In this document: positions 42,958 through 53,894 of the stretch, one piece after another | How the letters are laid out: each line of letters opens with the position of its first letter | Position numbering within the stretch: position 1 is the first letter of the stretch | DNA from: Polytrichum commune | Taxonomy: Eukaryota; Streptophyta; Polytrichopsida; Polytrichales; Polytrichaceae | Direction: 5' to 3' | Length of the DNA stretch: 64,000 nt | NCBI GenBank assembly: GCA_950295325.1 | Contig: OX485809.1 | Location: forward strand, 13,638,001-13,702,000 | The notes under the pieces: generated by a model | What the model was told of the DNA's origin: nothing | Seen by the model: the letters and a program-made list of their open reading frames with translations, nothing else | The model's database searches: none | Translations under genes and position numbers: made by a program

Positions 42958-43212
42958 CAAGTTTGTATAACATACAACGAGTGGTCCGCATGGCTCCTCG
43001 TAAAACCTTTATTCACAAAGAATATGTGAATGCACTCGTACCATGCTCGTCCGGATTGCTTCAATCCGTAAAGCAATTTCTTCAACTTGCATACGAGATG
43101 TTCTTGGCTTTTTTGCACAAACCCCTCCGGTTGCTCCATGTAGATGACCACTCCAATTCGCCGTTCAAGAATGTGGTCATCTACATGGCGGCCCCGATTG
43201 TGAGGATAACTC
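42958..43212 (-). pseudogene. Cop-15 RT fragment, left of the hAT insertion
   Basis: It encodes VVIYMEQPEGFVQK, LLYGLKQSGRAWYECIHIF and FTRSHADHSLYV on the minus strand. Upstream in coding order there is a small rearrangement: about a dozen codons around the conserved QMDVKTAF are gone and an 11-bp inverted copy of gtggtcatcta takes their place near 43180-43190. The last eight bases, gataactc (43205-43212), are the left hAT target duplication. Confidence 0.85.
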
Positions 43213-43228
43213 CACACCTTTTATAGCC
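43213..43228 (+). repeat. hAT left terminal inverted repeat
   Basis: CACACCTTTTATAGCC, matching 13 of 16 positions of the right end. Confidence 0.82.
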
Positions 43229-43257
43229 CATTAGCTAGCTGGGCTAGCCCATATTTT

Positions 43258-43449
43258 TATTAGGAAATGAGAGGAGAAAGCAAAGACATCAGCGTAGAAA
43301 GGTAGAACACAACACACAAGGATTGCATACAATGGAGAGAGTTATTAGCTCCTCCCCTTATGCCTTTATTTATATGTGTAGGTTAGGACCAGCCGTGACA
43401 ACCCATATGGGACAATGTCACCGATGCAACCTAACACTACCTTCCAATA
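43258..43449 (-). repeat. Cop-16 3' LTR (192 bp, S1)
   Basis: Preceded by TSD atttt; ends in ccaata next to the pol end (ctcccactttgcg). Confidence 0.95.
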
Positions 43450-46400
43450 CTCCCACTTTGCGAGGTGGCATTGTACTCCAACCCCATTATTTCAGTTAAC
43501 ATCTCATGCCTATCCCTCGCTAAAGCCTTTGTAAGAATATCCGCTACCATATATTGCGTTGGACAATATTCTAGCTCTACAACATTGTTTTCCATTTTCT
43601 CTCTAATAAAATGATGTTGCACATCTATATGTTTTGACCTATCATGGTTGGTTGGGTTCTTAGCTAATGCCATAGAACCTTGGTTGTCGCACATCATGGT
43701 CGTCGCCTCCTCTTGTGCACAACCTACATCCTCCATTAGTTGCCTTAGCCAAATGGCCTCCCTCGTGCATCGGTTCATGGCCATGTACTCCGCCTCCATT
43801 GTGGATTGAGCCACCGTTAGTTGTCGTTTGCTATTCCACGTCACGGCCCCGTCTCCAACGAAGAAAACGTATCCGGAGGTAGACCTTCGGTTTTCCACAT
43901 CGCCGGCCCAATCCGCGTCCGAATAACCTTTAAGGTTTACGTGTTGTCCTCCGATGCGCAACCTCATATCGATGGTGCCTTTCAAGTATCTCATGATTCG
44001 TTTCACGGCCATCCAATGCGTCGGACCCGGTTGCGACATAAACCGACTTACCACGCTTACCGCGAATGCGAGGTCCGGTCTTGTGGCCACCATTGCGTAC
44101 ATCAACGACCCCACCGCCCTTTGGTACGGAATGTCCTTCATTTCGTGTGAATGCTTCTCGTATTCCTCCTCCGAAAGCTTCGCCAATGAGGTCTTGGTGT
44201 CGAGCGGGGTTGAGATGGGCTTGCAATCACTCATGCCGAATCGCTCCAAAATGGTTTCGATGTAGCTTCGTTGATGCATGGTGATGGTGCGCGTCCTCCT
44301 ATCCCGCTCGAAATGGACTCCGAGGAAGAAATGCAACTCGCCGAGGTCGCTCATCTCGAACTCCTTCTCGAGGCTAGATTTCAACTCGTTGATCACGTCC
44401 ACGTTGCTTGCCAAGATGATGAGGTCGTCTACATATATGATTACGATCACAATGTAGTGGCAAGTTTGTAACACGTACAACGAGTGGTCCGCATGGCTCC
44501 TCGTAAAGCCTTTGTTCACAAAGAATATGTGAATGCACTCGTACCACGCTCGTCCGGATTGCTTCAATCCGTAGAGCGATTTCCCCAACTTGCATACGAG
44601 GTGCTCTCGGCCTTTTTGGACAAACCCCTCCGGTTGCTCCATGTAGATGACCACGTGCAATTCGCCGTTCAAGAATGCGGTCTTGACGTCCATTTGATGT
44701 ATCTCCAAGCCCATGGCCGCCGCCATTGCGAGGATGACCCTAATGGTGTTGAATTTGGCCACGGGTGCGAAAGTCTCGCCGAAATCCACACCTTCCACTT
44801 GCGAGCACCCCTTGGCCACCAACCTCGCTTTGAAACGCACCACCACGCCGTTGGCATCCTTCTTCGTGCAAAACACCCACTTGCACTTCACGGCCTTGCG
44901 GCCCTTCGGCAATGGAACCAACTCCCACGTGGCGTTGGCTATGAGAGATTCGTACTCCTCTTGCATAGCCGACTCCCACTCGCTCGCATCACTCGATTCA
45001 AATGCTTCTCTCAAGTTTCTAGGTTCCCCAACCATTGCTATGTTTGCGTGCTCATCGTCTTCGGGTTGCGGAATGTGGTTCTTCCACCATTCCCCAAGAG
45101 GTTTGCGTGGCCTATCCGGATACCTAGAATTGCCTATGGTGTCATTGCCATCTTGCGGTGGTGGAGGTGGTTTGGTTGCGGTTTTCTTACCGGCGTTACG
45201 TTTCGATGCCTCCGCGCTACGAGTGGATTTCGCGGCCGGTACTTCGGCCTCCCACTCGTCCTCAATGTTCGGCTCCTCCTCGTCCGGCTCCGAAACGTCG
45301 CCGCTCGCCTCCAACTCCTCCGCTTCCGATTTGGGAGATATGTCCACCTTCACCGTCGGTACTTCATCAACTCTCCCACTTGGACAATCCTCCAAATGCG
45401 TTTTGTCTTCGAAAAACACCACGTCCGGACTCTTGATGATTTTCTTCGTCTCCAAGCACATGAGGCGATACGCCTTGGTGCCTTCGCAATATCCGAGGAA
45501 CAAACACTTGACGCCCTTCGCATCCAACTTCGTTCGCCTTTGATCCGGCACCTTCGCGTAAGCCACGCATCCGAACACCCGCATGTGCGACACGTGCGGC
45601 ATCCTCCCGCTCCACGCCTCCTCGGGTGTCATTCCTTCAACCGCCTTGGTCGGGCACCGGTTGCGTACGTACGCCGCATTGCACACCGCCTCCGCCCAAA
45701 ATTCGTGGCCGAGGCGTTGGGCATGAATCATGGACCGTGCCATCTCCACGATGGTCCGGTTGGCTCGCTCCGCCACGCCGTTTTGTTGCGGCGTGTAAGG
45801 TGAGGAGGTTTGCCGTGCAATGCCATGTTTGCTCAAGAAATCATCAAATGCCTTTGAAATGTATTCCCCCCCGTTATCCGACCTAAGAACCTTCACTACG
45901 TGCTCCGATTGCCTCTCCACCAAGGTTTTCCATTCTTTGAACCTTGCCAACACCTCCTTCTTGGACTTGAGCACGTACACCCAAATCTTGCGTGAGAAAT
46001 CGTCAATGAAGGTGAGAAAATACCTTGCGCCTCCAATGGACGCCGTTTTCATCGGCCCGCACACGTCGGAATGCACGAGCTCCAAGATCTTGGTGGCGCG
46101 GGTGCCTCCGTCCGTGGGGAATGGTCGCCTCGCTTGTTTGCCCTCCACACATCCTTCGCACGCGAAGGAATGCACGTCGCCTTGCGCCGCTCCCACGTCC
46201 ATCCCGCTCACCATGCTTTGGAGCATTTTCACGCTATTGGCGTTGAGATGCCCCAACCTCTTGTGCCAAAGCTCCAAAGGATGCGAGTTGGCCTCGGAAT
46301 GCGCCAAAGAACTCGTTTCGGCCCCATTCAACACCTTGGTGTCCAATTGGTACAAATTGGACTCCAACGACGCCACGCCCAACATCTCGCCGTTGCTCGC

Positions 46401-47501
46401 CCTCACCACGCATCCCAACGAGTTGAAATGCACTTTCAAACCCCTCGAAATGAGCTTGCTCACCGAAAGCAAGTTGGAATGCATTTTCGGCACATGAAGC
46501 ACGTCGTGCATTCGAATGCTCCGCACACGGCCTTTCACGCGTGTTTCCACTAGTATGGAGCCTTTGCCTACGGCATCTACCATGCCGTTATCACCCATAA
46601 ACACTTTGCGACCCGTGACGGGTTCGTAAGTGTCGAAAAAATGCTTATGTGGTGTCATGTGTTGCGAGGCCCCCGAATCCACGATCCATCTAGTGGCGGA
46701 CGTTTTAGACGCCCCATCTCTCGCTACGAATGCAAAATCATCGCTCGACCTCGCGACGTTGGCATTCACCTTGCGTTTCATTCGACAATTACGAGCAATG
46801 TGGCCCAACTTACCACAATTGTAGCACCTCGGGCCGTCGCCGCGCCTCTCGTTGTTGTCGAACGCTCGATGTTGGCGGGACAACATGGCCGCATCGTCGC
46901 CTTGAGGCTCCTTCTCCTTCCTCTTGGACACCTCGTGCATGAGACGTGCGGTGATGAAGTCCAACTTGAGCTCCGAAATGGGGCGCGTCTCCAATGCGGT
47001 GATCAAATGCTCGAACGAGGGCGGTAGGCTATCGAGCAAGGTCATGACCACGTCCTCGTCCTTCATAGGCACCTCCAAACACGTGAGTTGGTCCGCAAGA
47101 GATTTTACCTTGTTGATGTGCGTGAGGATGTCGTCGCCCTCGTCCATCTTGATGGTGAAGAACTTGCGCCTTATGAACAAGATGTTGGACAAGCTTTTGG
47201 TTTCGTGGATGTTGCACAAGGTCTTCCACGCTTCCGCGGGTCCCTTGCATCCTTTGATGTGCGCCAACTCCTTGTCCACCAAACTCATGGCAATGATGGC
47301 GAAGGCTTTCTTGCATCGTCGCTCGTACGCCTTCTTGACTTCGTCGCTCGCCGTAGAAGGTGGTGGCAACTCCGAACCATCCACGATCTCCCAAAGATCT
47401 TTGGTGGACATGGCCATCTCCAATTTGAACTTATAGAGGTTGAAGTTCTCGCCACCAAACTTGTCAACCGATATAAGTCCATCGTTTTCCCTAGAAGCCA
47501 T
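43437..47501 (-). CDS. Cop-16 Gag-Pol polyprotein (1354 aa)
   Basis: The ATG at 47499-47501 opens a complete family I frame; the stop lies inside the 3' LTR. Domain positions equal Cop-3: CCHC 226-239, protease D275, integrase D479/D542/E578, YVDD 1023-1026, RNase H D1195/E1236/D1272. Private changes include Arg to Cys in WVFCTKKD, a KRNAGKK linker and GPTHWMAVK. The gag segment KRKVNANVARSSDD near 46740-46785 carries family II bases, a likely conversion or template-switch tract shared with Cop-11. Confidence 0.96.
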   Translation of the reverse strand: MASRENDGLISVDKFGGENFNLYKFKLEMAMSTKDLWEIVDGSELPPPSTASDEVKKAYERRCKKAFAIIAMSLVDKELAHIKGCKGPAEAWKTLCNIHETKSLSNILFIRRKFFTIKMDEGDDILTHINKVKSLADQLTCLEVPMKDEDVVMTLLDSLPPSFEHLITALETRPISELKLDFITARLMHEVSKRKEKEPQGDDAAMLSRQHRAFDNNERRGDGPRCYNCGKLGHIARNCRMKRKVNANVARSSDDFAFVARDGASKTSATRWIVDSGASQHMTPHKHFFDTYEPVTGRKVFMGDNGMVDAVGKGSILVETRVKGRVRSIRMHDVLHVPKMHSNLLSVSKLISRGLKVHFNSLGCVVRASNGEMLGVASLESNLYQLDTKVLNGAETSSLAHSEANSHPLELWHKRLGHLNANSVKMLQSMVSGMDVGAAQGDVHSFACEGCVEGKQARRPFPTDGGTRATKILELVHSDVCGPMKTASIGGARYFLTFIDDFSRKIWVYVLKSKKEVLARFKEWKTLVERQSEHVVKVLRSDNGGEYISKAFDDFLSKHGIARQTSSPYTPQQNGVAERANRTIVEMARSMIHAQRLGHEFWAEAVCNAAYVRNRCPTKAVEGMTPEEAWSGRMPHVSHMRVFGCVAYAKVPDQRRTKLDAKGVKCLFLGYCEGTKAYRLMCLETKKIIKSPDVVFFEDKTHLEDCPSGRVDEVPTVKVDISPKSEAEELEASGDVSEPDEEEPNIEDEWEAEVPAAKSTRSAEASKRNAGKKTATKPPPPPQDGNDTIGNSRYPDRPRKPLGEWWKNHIPQPEDDEHANIAMVGEPRNLREAFESSDASEWESAMQEEYESLIANATWELVPLPKGRKAVKCKWVFCTKKDANGVVVRFKARLVAKGCSQVEGVDFGETFAPVAKFNTIRVILAMAAAMGLEIHQMDVKTAFLNGELHVVIYMEQPEGFVQKGREHLVCKLGKSLYGLKQSGRAWYECIHIFFVNKGFTRSHADHSLYVLQTCHYIVIVIIYVDDLIILASNVDVINELKSSLEKEFEMSDLGELHFFLGVHFERDRRTRTITMHQRSYIETILERFGMSDCKPISTPLDTKTSLAKLSEEEYEKHSHEMKDIPYQRAVGSLMYAMVATRPDLAFAVSVVSRFMSQPGPTHWMAVKRIMRYLKGTIDMRLRIGGQHVNLKGYSDADWAGDVENRRSTSGYVFFVGDGAVTWNSKRQLTVAQSTMEAEYMAMNRCTREAIWLRQLMEDVGCAQEEATTMMCDNQGSMALAKNPTNHDRSKHIDVQHHFIREKMENNVVELEYCPTQYMVADILTKALARDRHEMLTEIMGLEYNATSQSGSIGR

Positions 47502-47627
47502 TTTCAAACCGAATGCAAGCTCCCACTCACTCAATGTAGTACAAGGGCTTAGAAACCCTCAAGGAAGTTTAGAAAATGATTTTAAACTTTGGAATTAATT
47601 CAAGGTTCTCACACACTCAAGTCAGCA

Positions 47628-48300
47628 CCTTTCCACTCCAAAGCTAAGCCAAATAACTATATAACCATCAAAAAGCCCCAACTAAGCCTTTTGGAACTCA
47701 AAACACCTCAAAGTAAGCATAGAATGGATGGATCTCTCAAGTCAGCACCTTTCCACTCCAAAACTAAGCTTAATAACTATATAACCATCAAAAAGCCACA
47801 CCTAAGCCTTTTGGAACTCAAAACACCTCAAAGTAAGCATAGAATGGATGGATCTCTCAAGTCAGCACCTTTCCACTCCAAAACTAAGCTTAATAACTAT
47901 ATAACCATCAAAAAGCCACACCTAAGCCTTTTGGAACTCAAAACACCTCAAAGTAAGCATAGAATGGATGGATCTCTCAAGTCAGCACCTTTCCACTCCA
48001 AAACTAAGCTTAATAACTATATAACCATCAAAAAGCCACACCTAAGCCTTTTGGAACTCAAAACACCTCAAAGTAAGCATAGAATGGATGGATCTCTCAA
48101 GTCAGCACCTTTCCACTCCAAAACTAAGCTTAATAACTACATAACCATCAAAAAACCACACCTAAGCCTTTTGGAACTCAAAACACCTCAAAGTAAGCAT
48201 AGAATGGATGGATCTCTTAAGTCAGCACCTTTCCACTCCAAAACTAAGCTTAATAACTACATAACCATCAAAAAGCCACAATAAAGCCTTTTGGAACTCT
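47628..48300 (-). repeat. Cop-16 leader, type-1 120-bp repeats (6 units)
   Basis: AAGTCAGCACC cores at 47629, 47749, 47869, 47989, 48109 and 48229. Units are more uniform than in most other copies. An antisense frame is open through the array (231 codons). Confidence 0.92.
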
Positions 48301-48544
48301 AATCACCTCAAACCCTCAAAATGCGAATCGATCTCACATAAACACTCAAGATACAATGAACCTCAACCTAAGGTATCCTCCACGCTGGTCCAAGTGTCCA
48401 AGAATGCTCCAAGGCGCTCCAAAAATGCTCCAAAACTCCACCAAAAGCTTGAAACACCTTCAAATCGCCTCCGATCAGATCCGACTCTCTCCTACCTCCT
48501 CCTAAGCTGATCTCTAAGCTCTAAAGCAAAGTGGGCCCATAACC

Positions 48545-48736
48545 TATTAGGAAATGAGAGGAGAAAGCAAAGACATCAGCGTAGAAAGGTAGAACACAAC
48601 ACACAAGGATTGCATACAATGGAGAGAGTGATTAGCTCCTCCCCTTATGCCTTTATTTATATGTGTAGGTTAGGACCAGCCGTGACAACCCATATGGGAC
48701 AATGTCACCGATGCAACCTAACACTACCTTCCAATA
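48545..48736 (-). repeat. Cop-16 5' LTR (192 bp, S1)
   Basis: tattagg...ccaata, followed by TSD atttt and then hAT subterminal repeats. Confidence 0.95.
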
Positions 48737-48741
48737 ATTTT

Positions 48742-48925
48742 TGAGGCCTTAATTTTGCCATAACTAGGCTAGCCCATATTTTTTGAGGCCTCAATCTAGC
48801 CATAGCTAGGCTAGCCCATACTTACTAAGGCCTCGATCTAGCCATAGTTGGGCTAGCCCATATTTTTTGAGGCCTTGATCTAGCCATAGCTGGGTTAGCC
48901 CATGTTTTTTCGGGTACCATTTTAA
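48742..48925. repeat. hAT subterminal 42-bp repeats, left side
   Basis: About four units of a 42-bp repeat containing tagccatagctgggctagcc and catattttttgaggcctcg. One more partial unit lies at 43228-43257 on the other side of Cop-16. gggctagccc is palindromic, so each unit offers the same site on both strands. Confidence 0.85.
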
Positions 48926-49033
48926 GCCATATAGCTGGACTAGCTGACCTAATAAATTAATTCATGTAGCTCATATAATGAATTCAAGGAGACATTGTCT
49001 CATCAATACAATTATAATTCATATCAGTCAAAA
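48926..49033. other. hAT non-coding stretch between subterminal repeats and transposase end
   Basis: AT-rich sequence with a last diverged tagctggactagctg unit. No gene or further motif is visible. Confidence 0.6.
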
Positions 49034-51927
49034 TCACTCATCGTCATCAATATCTAAAACATGTTGCTCATCATTCTCTACCAACAAATTGTCATCATCC
49101 TCTATCTGCAACTCCTCATCGAAAATAGGGCGTTTGGGAATGTGATTCTTCCAATCGGAATTATCCAACAAGTTCAACTTTTCAGGATCGTAAGGCATTA
49201 GATGTTTGTTCAACTTCAACATCATTGATGCCTCCGCAAATCCTCCCCCAAGCGATGATCTCTTTGGAGTAATGATATCATTGAGACTGCCAAAGTCACA
49301 TTCTAGCCCACCCGATCCGGGTTTGGAGGCTAGTAAAGCGGCGGCTACTTCCGCCAATCACGACATTCTATATCGTTCATTCCACCACCAACTAACCAAA
49401 TTCCCAGGTTTTGGGAATTTCTCACTGGCGATGGAGAAATACATGTGTATCTCGGCCGCTACCATGGCCACCGGATCATGTTCAATATCCACCTCCTCAC
49501 TCTCCTCTTGGCTGGTTTGCACTGCATCGCCAATGAGATCCTGCAACATTGCTCTAGATGCTATAGGATCCAATGCTATCTTTCGACGCTTGACTAAACG
49601 GCCGCGGTCAACATTGATCTCCGAGAGAAGGGATATGATCGCCTCAGCTTTCTTCTCCACCAATCGCTTGATGGTTTTCCAAATCACACCGTCATGGATG
49701 AGATCGTAAAATTTCTCGATCACGCTCGCCACGTCAATCGAGCCCCTTGGCAAATCCACAACGGCAATATCTGTAGACATCTTCATGATCATCTTTTTGA
49801 GCAAAGCCCCGTCTCGAAGATCTGGGCAAAGAGCCGCTTGCATATCCAACAAGTATGAGAAGTGGGTATCAGCTCGAGATATTGTAGCTTGGGTTTTCTT
49901 TGGCGATGCACCAAAAAAATCCACTAGCCTACGAAGGGCGTGCAATAGAGCCCTACATTGGGTGCCCATACCCATGCCCATACCCACCCATGCCCATGGG
50001 TTTTGGGTGGGCATGGGTGCAATATTATTGTTCATGAGTGGGCATGGGTGGGCATGGGTGGGGCACAATTACACAATCATACAAGACACATTACACAATT
50101 ACACAATACACAATACACATTACACAATTTTTGAATACATGGGCGCAATTTGAATAGCATGGGTGGGCATGGGTGGGGCGTGGGTGGGCACATGTCATGC
50201 TATGTGTGGGCATGGGTGGGCATGGGTGCGCACATGTCATGCTATGGGTGGGCATGGGTGCGCACATGTCATGCTATGGGTGGGCATGGGTGGGCATAGG
50301 TCACTGATGATGGGCATGGTCTGGGTATGGGTGCAATTAAAAAGGAAAATGTTGGGCTCTGGCGTGCAATGGATGGTAGCGGTTGTAGAATCGCTTGGAC
50401 ATTGCAGCCAAAAGATCATCATGAATTTCCCGAGTAAGCAAGTTCAAATCCCATGTTTTCGAAATACTTTGGCTTTAGGATCTTGAGGGCAGCCAACAAA
50501 TGGAATAGAAGTCGGATCATGGATCTCAAGATGGGTCTTTGAATCTAGTACCTTGAAAATCATGTTTGCGAAATGAATATAGACATCAGCACAAACGAAT
50601 GATCTCATTGACTGTGCTAACTTCTGCAGGTTCCTTACAGGATGGATGATGGATAAGAACTCGATCAAAATATCCCGAAGGTCAATCAAATCAAATGCAA
50701 GGTCCAAACTGCGCGTGGTAATGATGCAAACATCCCACAATTTGATAAGTGAGCTAAGGACGTCCTCCATTGCAGACCAACCGTGTTGGGGGAGTTATGC
50801 AACTTCAGAAAATGTTCAAAGACATCCTTCACATTCTCATCAAAAACAGCTTTGAACATACCAGACTTGTTGACAAACTCAATAAATTGTCGGACTCAAC
50901 TGAAAATAGCTCTAGCCTTCTTATTCTTGCTTTTATTCTTGTCCACACATGTCCCGAAAGCATCGATGAGAGAAAGATTGAGAAGATGCGAGGTACACCA
51001 CTCACGGAGAGTCTTAAAGACTACTTCAAGGGCCCGCTTGATGTCGGACCCAGAATCAGTCGAAGAAGTTAGAATGTCGTCAAGATCAATATTGAATTCA
51101 ACAAGAACTACACGTAGCCAATTGATGAGAATATCGGAGGCTTGATTATTACGCCGCTCAGTTGGGGTTGGGTTGTATTCCCTAACGGCAAGATTGTGGC
51201 TTAAAGAGCCCCCGGAACAATTCATGCTAGTACGAATACCAATGAACTTCATGCTAGATGATTTGGCAATGACAAGATCGATTTGAATTGCTAGAAATGG
51301 AATGTTGAATTGAGACTTGCCGATGGCAAAGGTAGTAGTGATGGTGCTCTTGACTGTCATATAATGCTCAATAAGGTGCTTGCGAAGGTTGATCGGAGCC
51401 ATGCCATTCGGACCACATGGCAATTTTGCAGCGATGACCTTCCATCGCTCATATTGCATAGCTTGAAATGCGAGGGAAGGCTGCTCACAATGCCAAGCAG
51501 TGATATTGCATGCGAACCATCGTTGAGGATCCTTGATAAAAGATGGCTCAGAAGTATCAAGAAGCTTCGAAATTTGATCAATCTTCTTGCTAGTCGCAAC
51601 AGTCTTGGTTGAGACTACCGCATGCACTTGCCTAATGTGCTCTGTTGCATTACTAGTGGATGATTTACTAATCCTTATGAGAGTTTGCCGGGCATAGCAA
51701 TCGCCAACCAAACATCGAAAGAAAAATGATTTTTTTTCCTCGTTTTGCACTCTCACACCAACCTTCTCAAGAATGGATTGGCTAGTTAACTTCGACTTCG
51801 TCGTACGTACAACCTCTTGATTCTTAAGATTGTTATGAACATGATGCAACTTGAACTCCTCTATCCTCCTCATGAGCTCCTTGCTGGAATCAAAAATCAC
51901 GCTAATATCTTCTGCATGCAGATCCAT
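49034..51927 (-). pseudogene. hAT transposase, broken by frameshifts, a stop and a minisatellite
   Basis: Pieces in coding order: 51927-50896 (343 aa) with an N-terminal BED-type zinc finger around CLVGDCYARQTLI and HIRQVH, and the RNase H-like core start with TDSGSDIKRALE and WCTSHLLNLSLIDAFG; then 50770-50444; then 50068-49358, after the minisatellite, ending in the hAT dimerisation domain WWWNERYRMS; then 49357-49034, continuing in the same frame with LAEVAAALLASKPGSGGLEC and PKRSSL. Between the last two pieces an in-frame TGA stands where hAT proteins usually have Arg (LSRLA-like), consistent with CGA to TGA. Frames shift near 50895 and around the minisatellite. The enzyme would cut and paste hAT DNA, but this copy cannot be functional. 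Confidence 0.87.
49960..50345 (+). repeat. G-rich minisatellite in the hAT transposase
   Basis: Irregular repeats of gggtgggcatgggtgg with variants cacatgtcatgctat, on the plus strand. An AC-rich stretch at about 50067-50130 (ttacacaa repeats) interrupts them. The transposase frame is lost across it. The runs of three G on one strand could form G-quadruplexes. Confidence 0.82.
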
Positions 51928-52090
51928 TCATACACAATGCCAACAACACAATGAAGTAGTTCAAAGATTCTAATCTTGCGCAATTCTCTGGGAAGCCTGC
52001 CCGGACCGTGCACATTCACACAGGTTTCGTTAGTCAAGGTCAATCATATGTATCGCCACGTATGTTACAAATGAGATCTGACTACTAGTT
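51928..52090. other. hAT region upstream of the transposase ORF
   Basis: Presumed 5' region of the transposase gene. No certain promoter element is visible. Confidence 0.5.
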
Positions 52091-53580
52091 ACAGATGAGC
52101 TAGTTGAGTTTTAGAATTAATCGGTTGAAGTTTTTGTTCAAGACTTTAAGAGAACGACCCATCATTTTAGAGGAATGTAGAGAATATGGCCACTTGAGTA
52201 AACACATATTCAAAGATGTAAACATGTATCTGGTTGCACTTGGAACCACTTGGATCTATAGAGATGATCTCAACCCTAAATCTTCCCTGACATTGGATTG
52301 AAGTGTTTACAAGTAATCTTTACCTTTGCCTCCTCGTTCTTTGAGAGCCCTTGAAGCAGCGCCCTGTGTAGATTTAAAAATCAATCCTAGCTCAATTGAA
52401 TTGGATCATGTTTTGTGCAGATGAAGTTGATCCTTGCTCAGTCAAATTGCTAAGCTACTACTTACATATGAGATCCGGCTACTAGCTACAGATGAGCTGG
52501 TTGAGTTTCATAATGAACTTGTTGAAGTTCTTGTTCAAGACTTCAAGAAAACGACCCATCATTTTAAAGGAATGTAGAGAATATAGCCCACTTGAGTAAA
52601 GACATATCCAAAGATGTAAACATGTAACCGGTTGCACTTGAAAACACTTGGATCTAAACATATTATCTCAACCCTAAATCTTTCCGGACAGTGGATTGAA
52701 GTTTCTACAAGTACCTCTACCTGCTTGTTCTTTGAGAGCCCCTTGAAGCGCCGCCATGTGCAGATGTAAAAATCAATCCTGACCCAATCAAATTGGATCC
52801 TATTATGTGCAGATGAAGTCGATCTTGACTGAGTTGAATTGCTAAGCTACTAGTTACAAATGAGATCCGGCTATTACTTGCAAGTGAAATCCGGCTACCA
52901 GTTATAGAGATCCGGCTACTAGAACTAGTTGCAGATGAGCTGGTTGAGTTTCATAATGAACTTGTTGAAGTTCTTGTTCAAGACTTCAAGAGAACGACCC
53001 ATCTTTTTAGAGGAATGTAGAGAATATAGCCCACTTGAGTAAGACATATCCAAACTTAAGATGTAAACATGTAACCGGTTGCACTTGAAAATACTTGGAT
53101 CTAAACAAATTATCTCAACCCTAAATCTTTCCGGACAATGAATTGAAGTTTCTACAAATACAAATAGTCTTTACCTCTGCCTCGTTCTTTGATGAGAGCC
53201 CCTTGAAGCGCCGCCTTGTGCATATGTAAAAATCAATCCTGGCTCAGTCGTCTTGGATCTTATTATGTGCAGATGAAGTTGATCTTGCTCAATCGAATTG
53301 CTGAGCTACTAATTACAAATGAGATCCGGCTACCAGTTACAAAGATCCGGCTACTACTTACAGAGTTTCGGCTACTAGTTGCAGATGAGCTGGTTGAGTT
53401 TCAAAATGGACTTGTTGAAGGTCTTGTTCAAGACTTCAAGAGAACGACCCATCTTTTTAGAGGAATGTAGAGAATATAGCCCACTTTGAGTAAAAACATA
53501 TCAAAAGATGTAAACATGTAACCGGTTGCACTTGGAAGCACTTGGATATGGACAAATGATCTCAACCCTAAAAAATTTAT
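52091..53580 (+). repeat. Long-period tandem repeat (about 400-450 bp, 3.5 units) in the hAT element
   Basis: The anchor cagatgagctggttgagttt recurs at 52091, 52488, 52931 and 53381 (periods 397, 443, 450). Units share aagagaacgacccatc, gtaaccggttgcacttg and agagccccttgaagcgccgc. Differences include extra copies of gatccggctac. No coding potential was seen. The array separates the transposase 5' end from the right terminus. Confidence 0.85.
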
Positions 53581-53639
53581 GGTAGTGGTAGGGATGACAT
53601 GGCTGGGCCTTAGCTTGAGCCAATTGAGTTACATGACTT

Positions 53640-53815
53640 ATCTTTAACTAGCTAATAACTAGCTGGGCTAGCCCATATTATCTAAGGCCTCGATCTAGCC
53701 ATAGCTGGACTAGCCCATATTTTTTGAGGCCTCGATCTAGCCATAGCTAGGCTAGCCCATAATTTTTCAAGCCGCGATCTAGCCATAGCTGGGCTAGCCC
53801 ATTTTTTTCGAGAAC
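53640..53815. repeat. hAT subterminal 42-bp repeats, right side
   Basis: Three to four units like those on the left, in the same direct orientation, with gctagcccat and gaggcctcgatctagcc. A hairpin gctagccca...tgggctagc follows at about 53851-53878. Confidence 0.83.
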
Positions 53816-53878
53816 CATTTTCAACCATAATTGTTAGCTATTAGGTTAGCCGCTAGCCCAAAAAGTCCGTGGGCTAGC

Positions 53879-53894
53879 GGCTGTACAAGGTTTG
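53879..53894 (-). repeat. hAT right terminal inverted repeat
   Basis: The reverse complement reads CAAACCTTGTACAGCC. It is followed by TSD gataactc at 53895-53902. Confidence 0.82.

Larger units (their letters stand above)
43258..48736 (-). mobile_element. Cop-16: intact Copia element inserted in the hAT transposon
   Basis: A complete 5479-bp element. LTRs at 43258-43449 and 48545-48736 differ by one base by eye (gttatt versus gtgatt), and both start with the unusual tattagg. TSD atttt is at 43253-43257 and 48737-48741. Gag-pol is open and the leader is type 1. It is the clearest intact minus-strand copy and, like Cop-3, may be autonomous. Confidence 0.96.
43213..53894 (-). mobile_element. 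hAT-superfamily DNA transposon, decayed, split by Cop-16
   Basis: Boundaries come from the 8-bp direct duplication gataactc at 43205-43212 and 53895-53902 in otherwise continuous Cop-15 pol. Left end CACACCTTTTATAGCC and right end (reverse complement) CAAACCTTGTACAGCC form an imperfect 16-bp TIR with three mismatches. Without Cop-16 and its TSD the element is about 5.2 kb. It holds 42-bp subterminal repeats, a broken transposase on the minus strand, a minisatellite and a long-period repeat array. An 8-bp TSD, CA-starting TIRs and a BED/hAT-C transposase fit the hAT superfamily. Confidence 0.88.
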
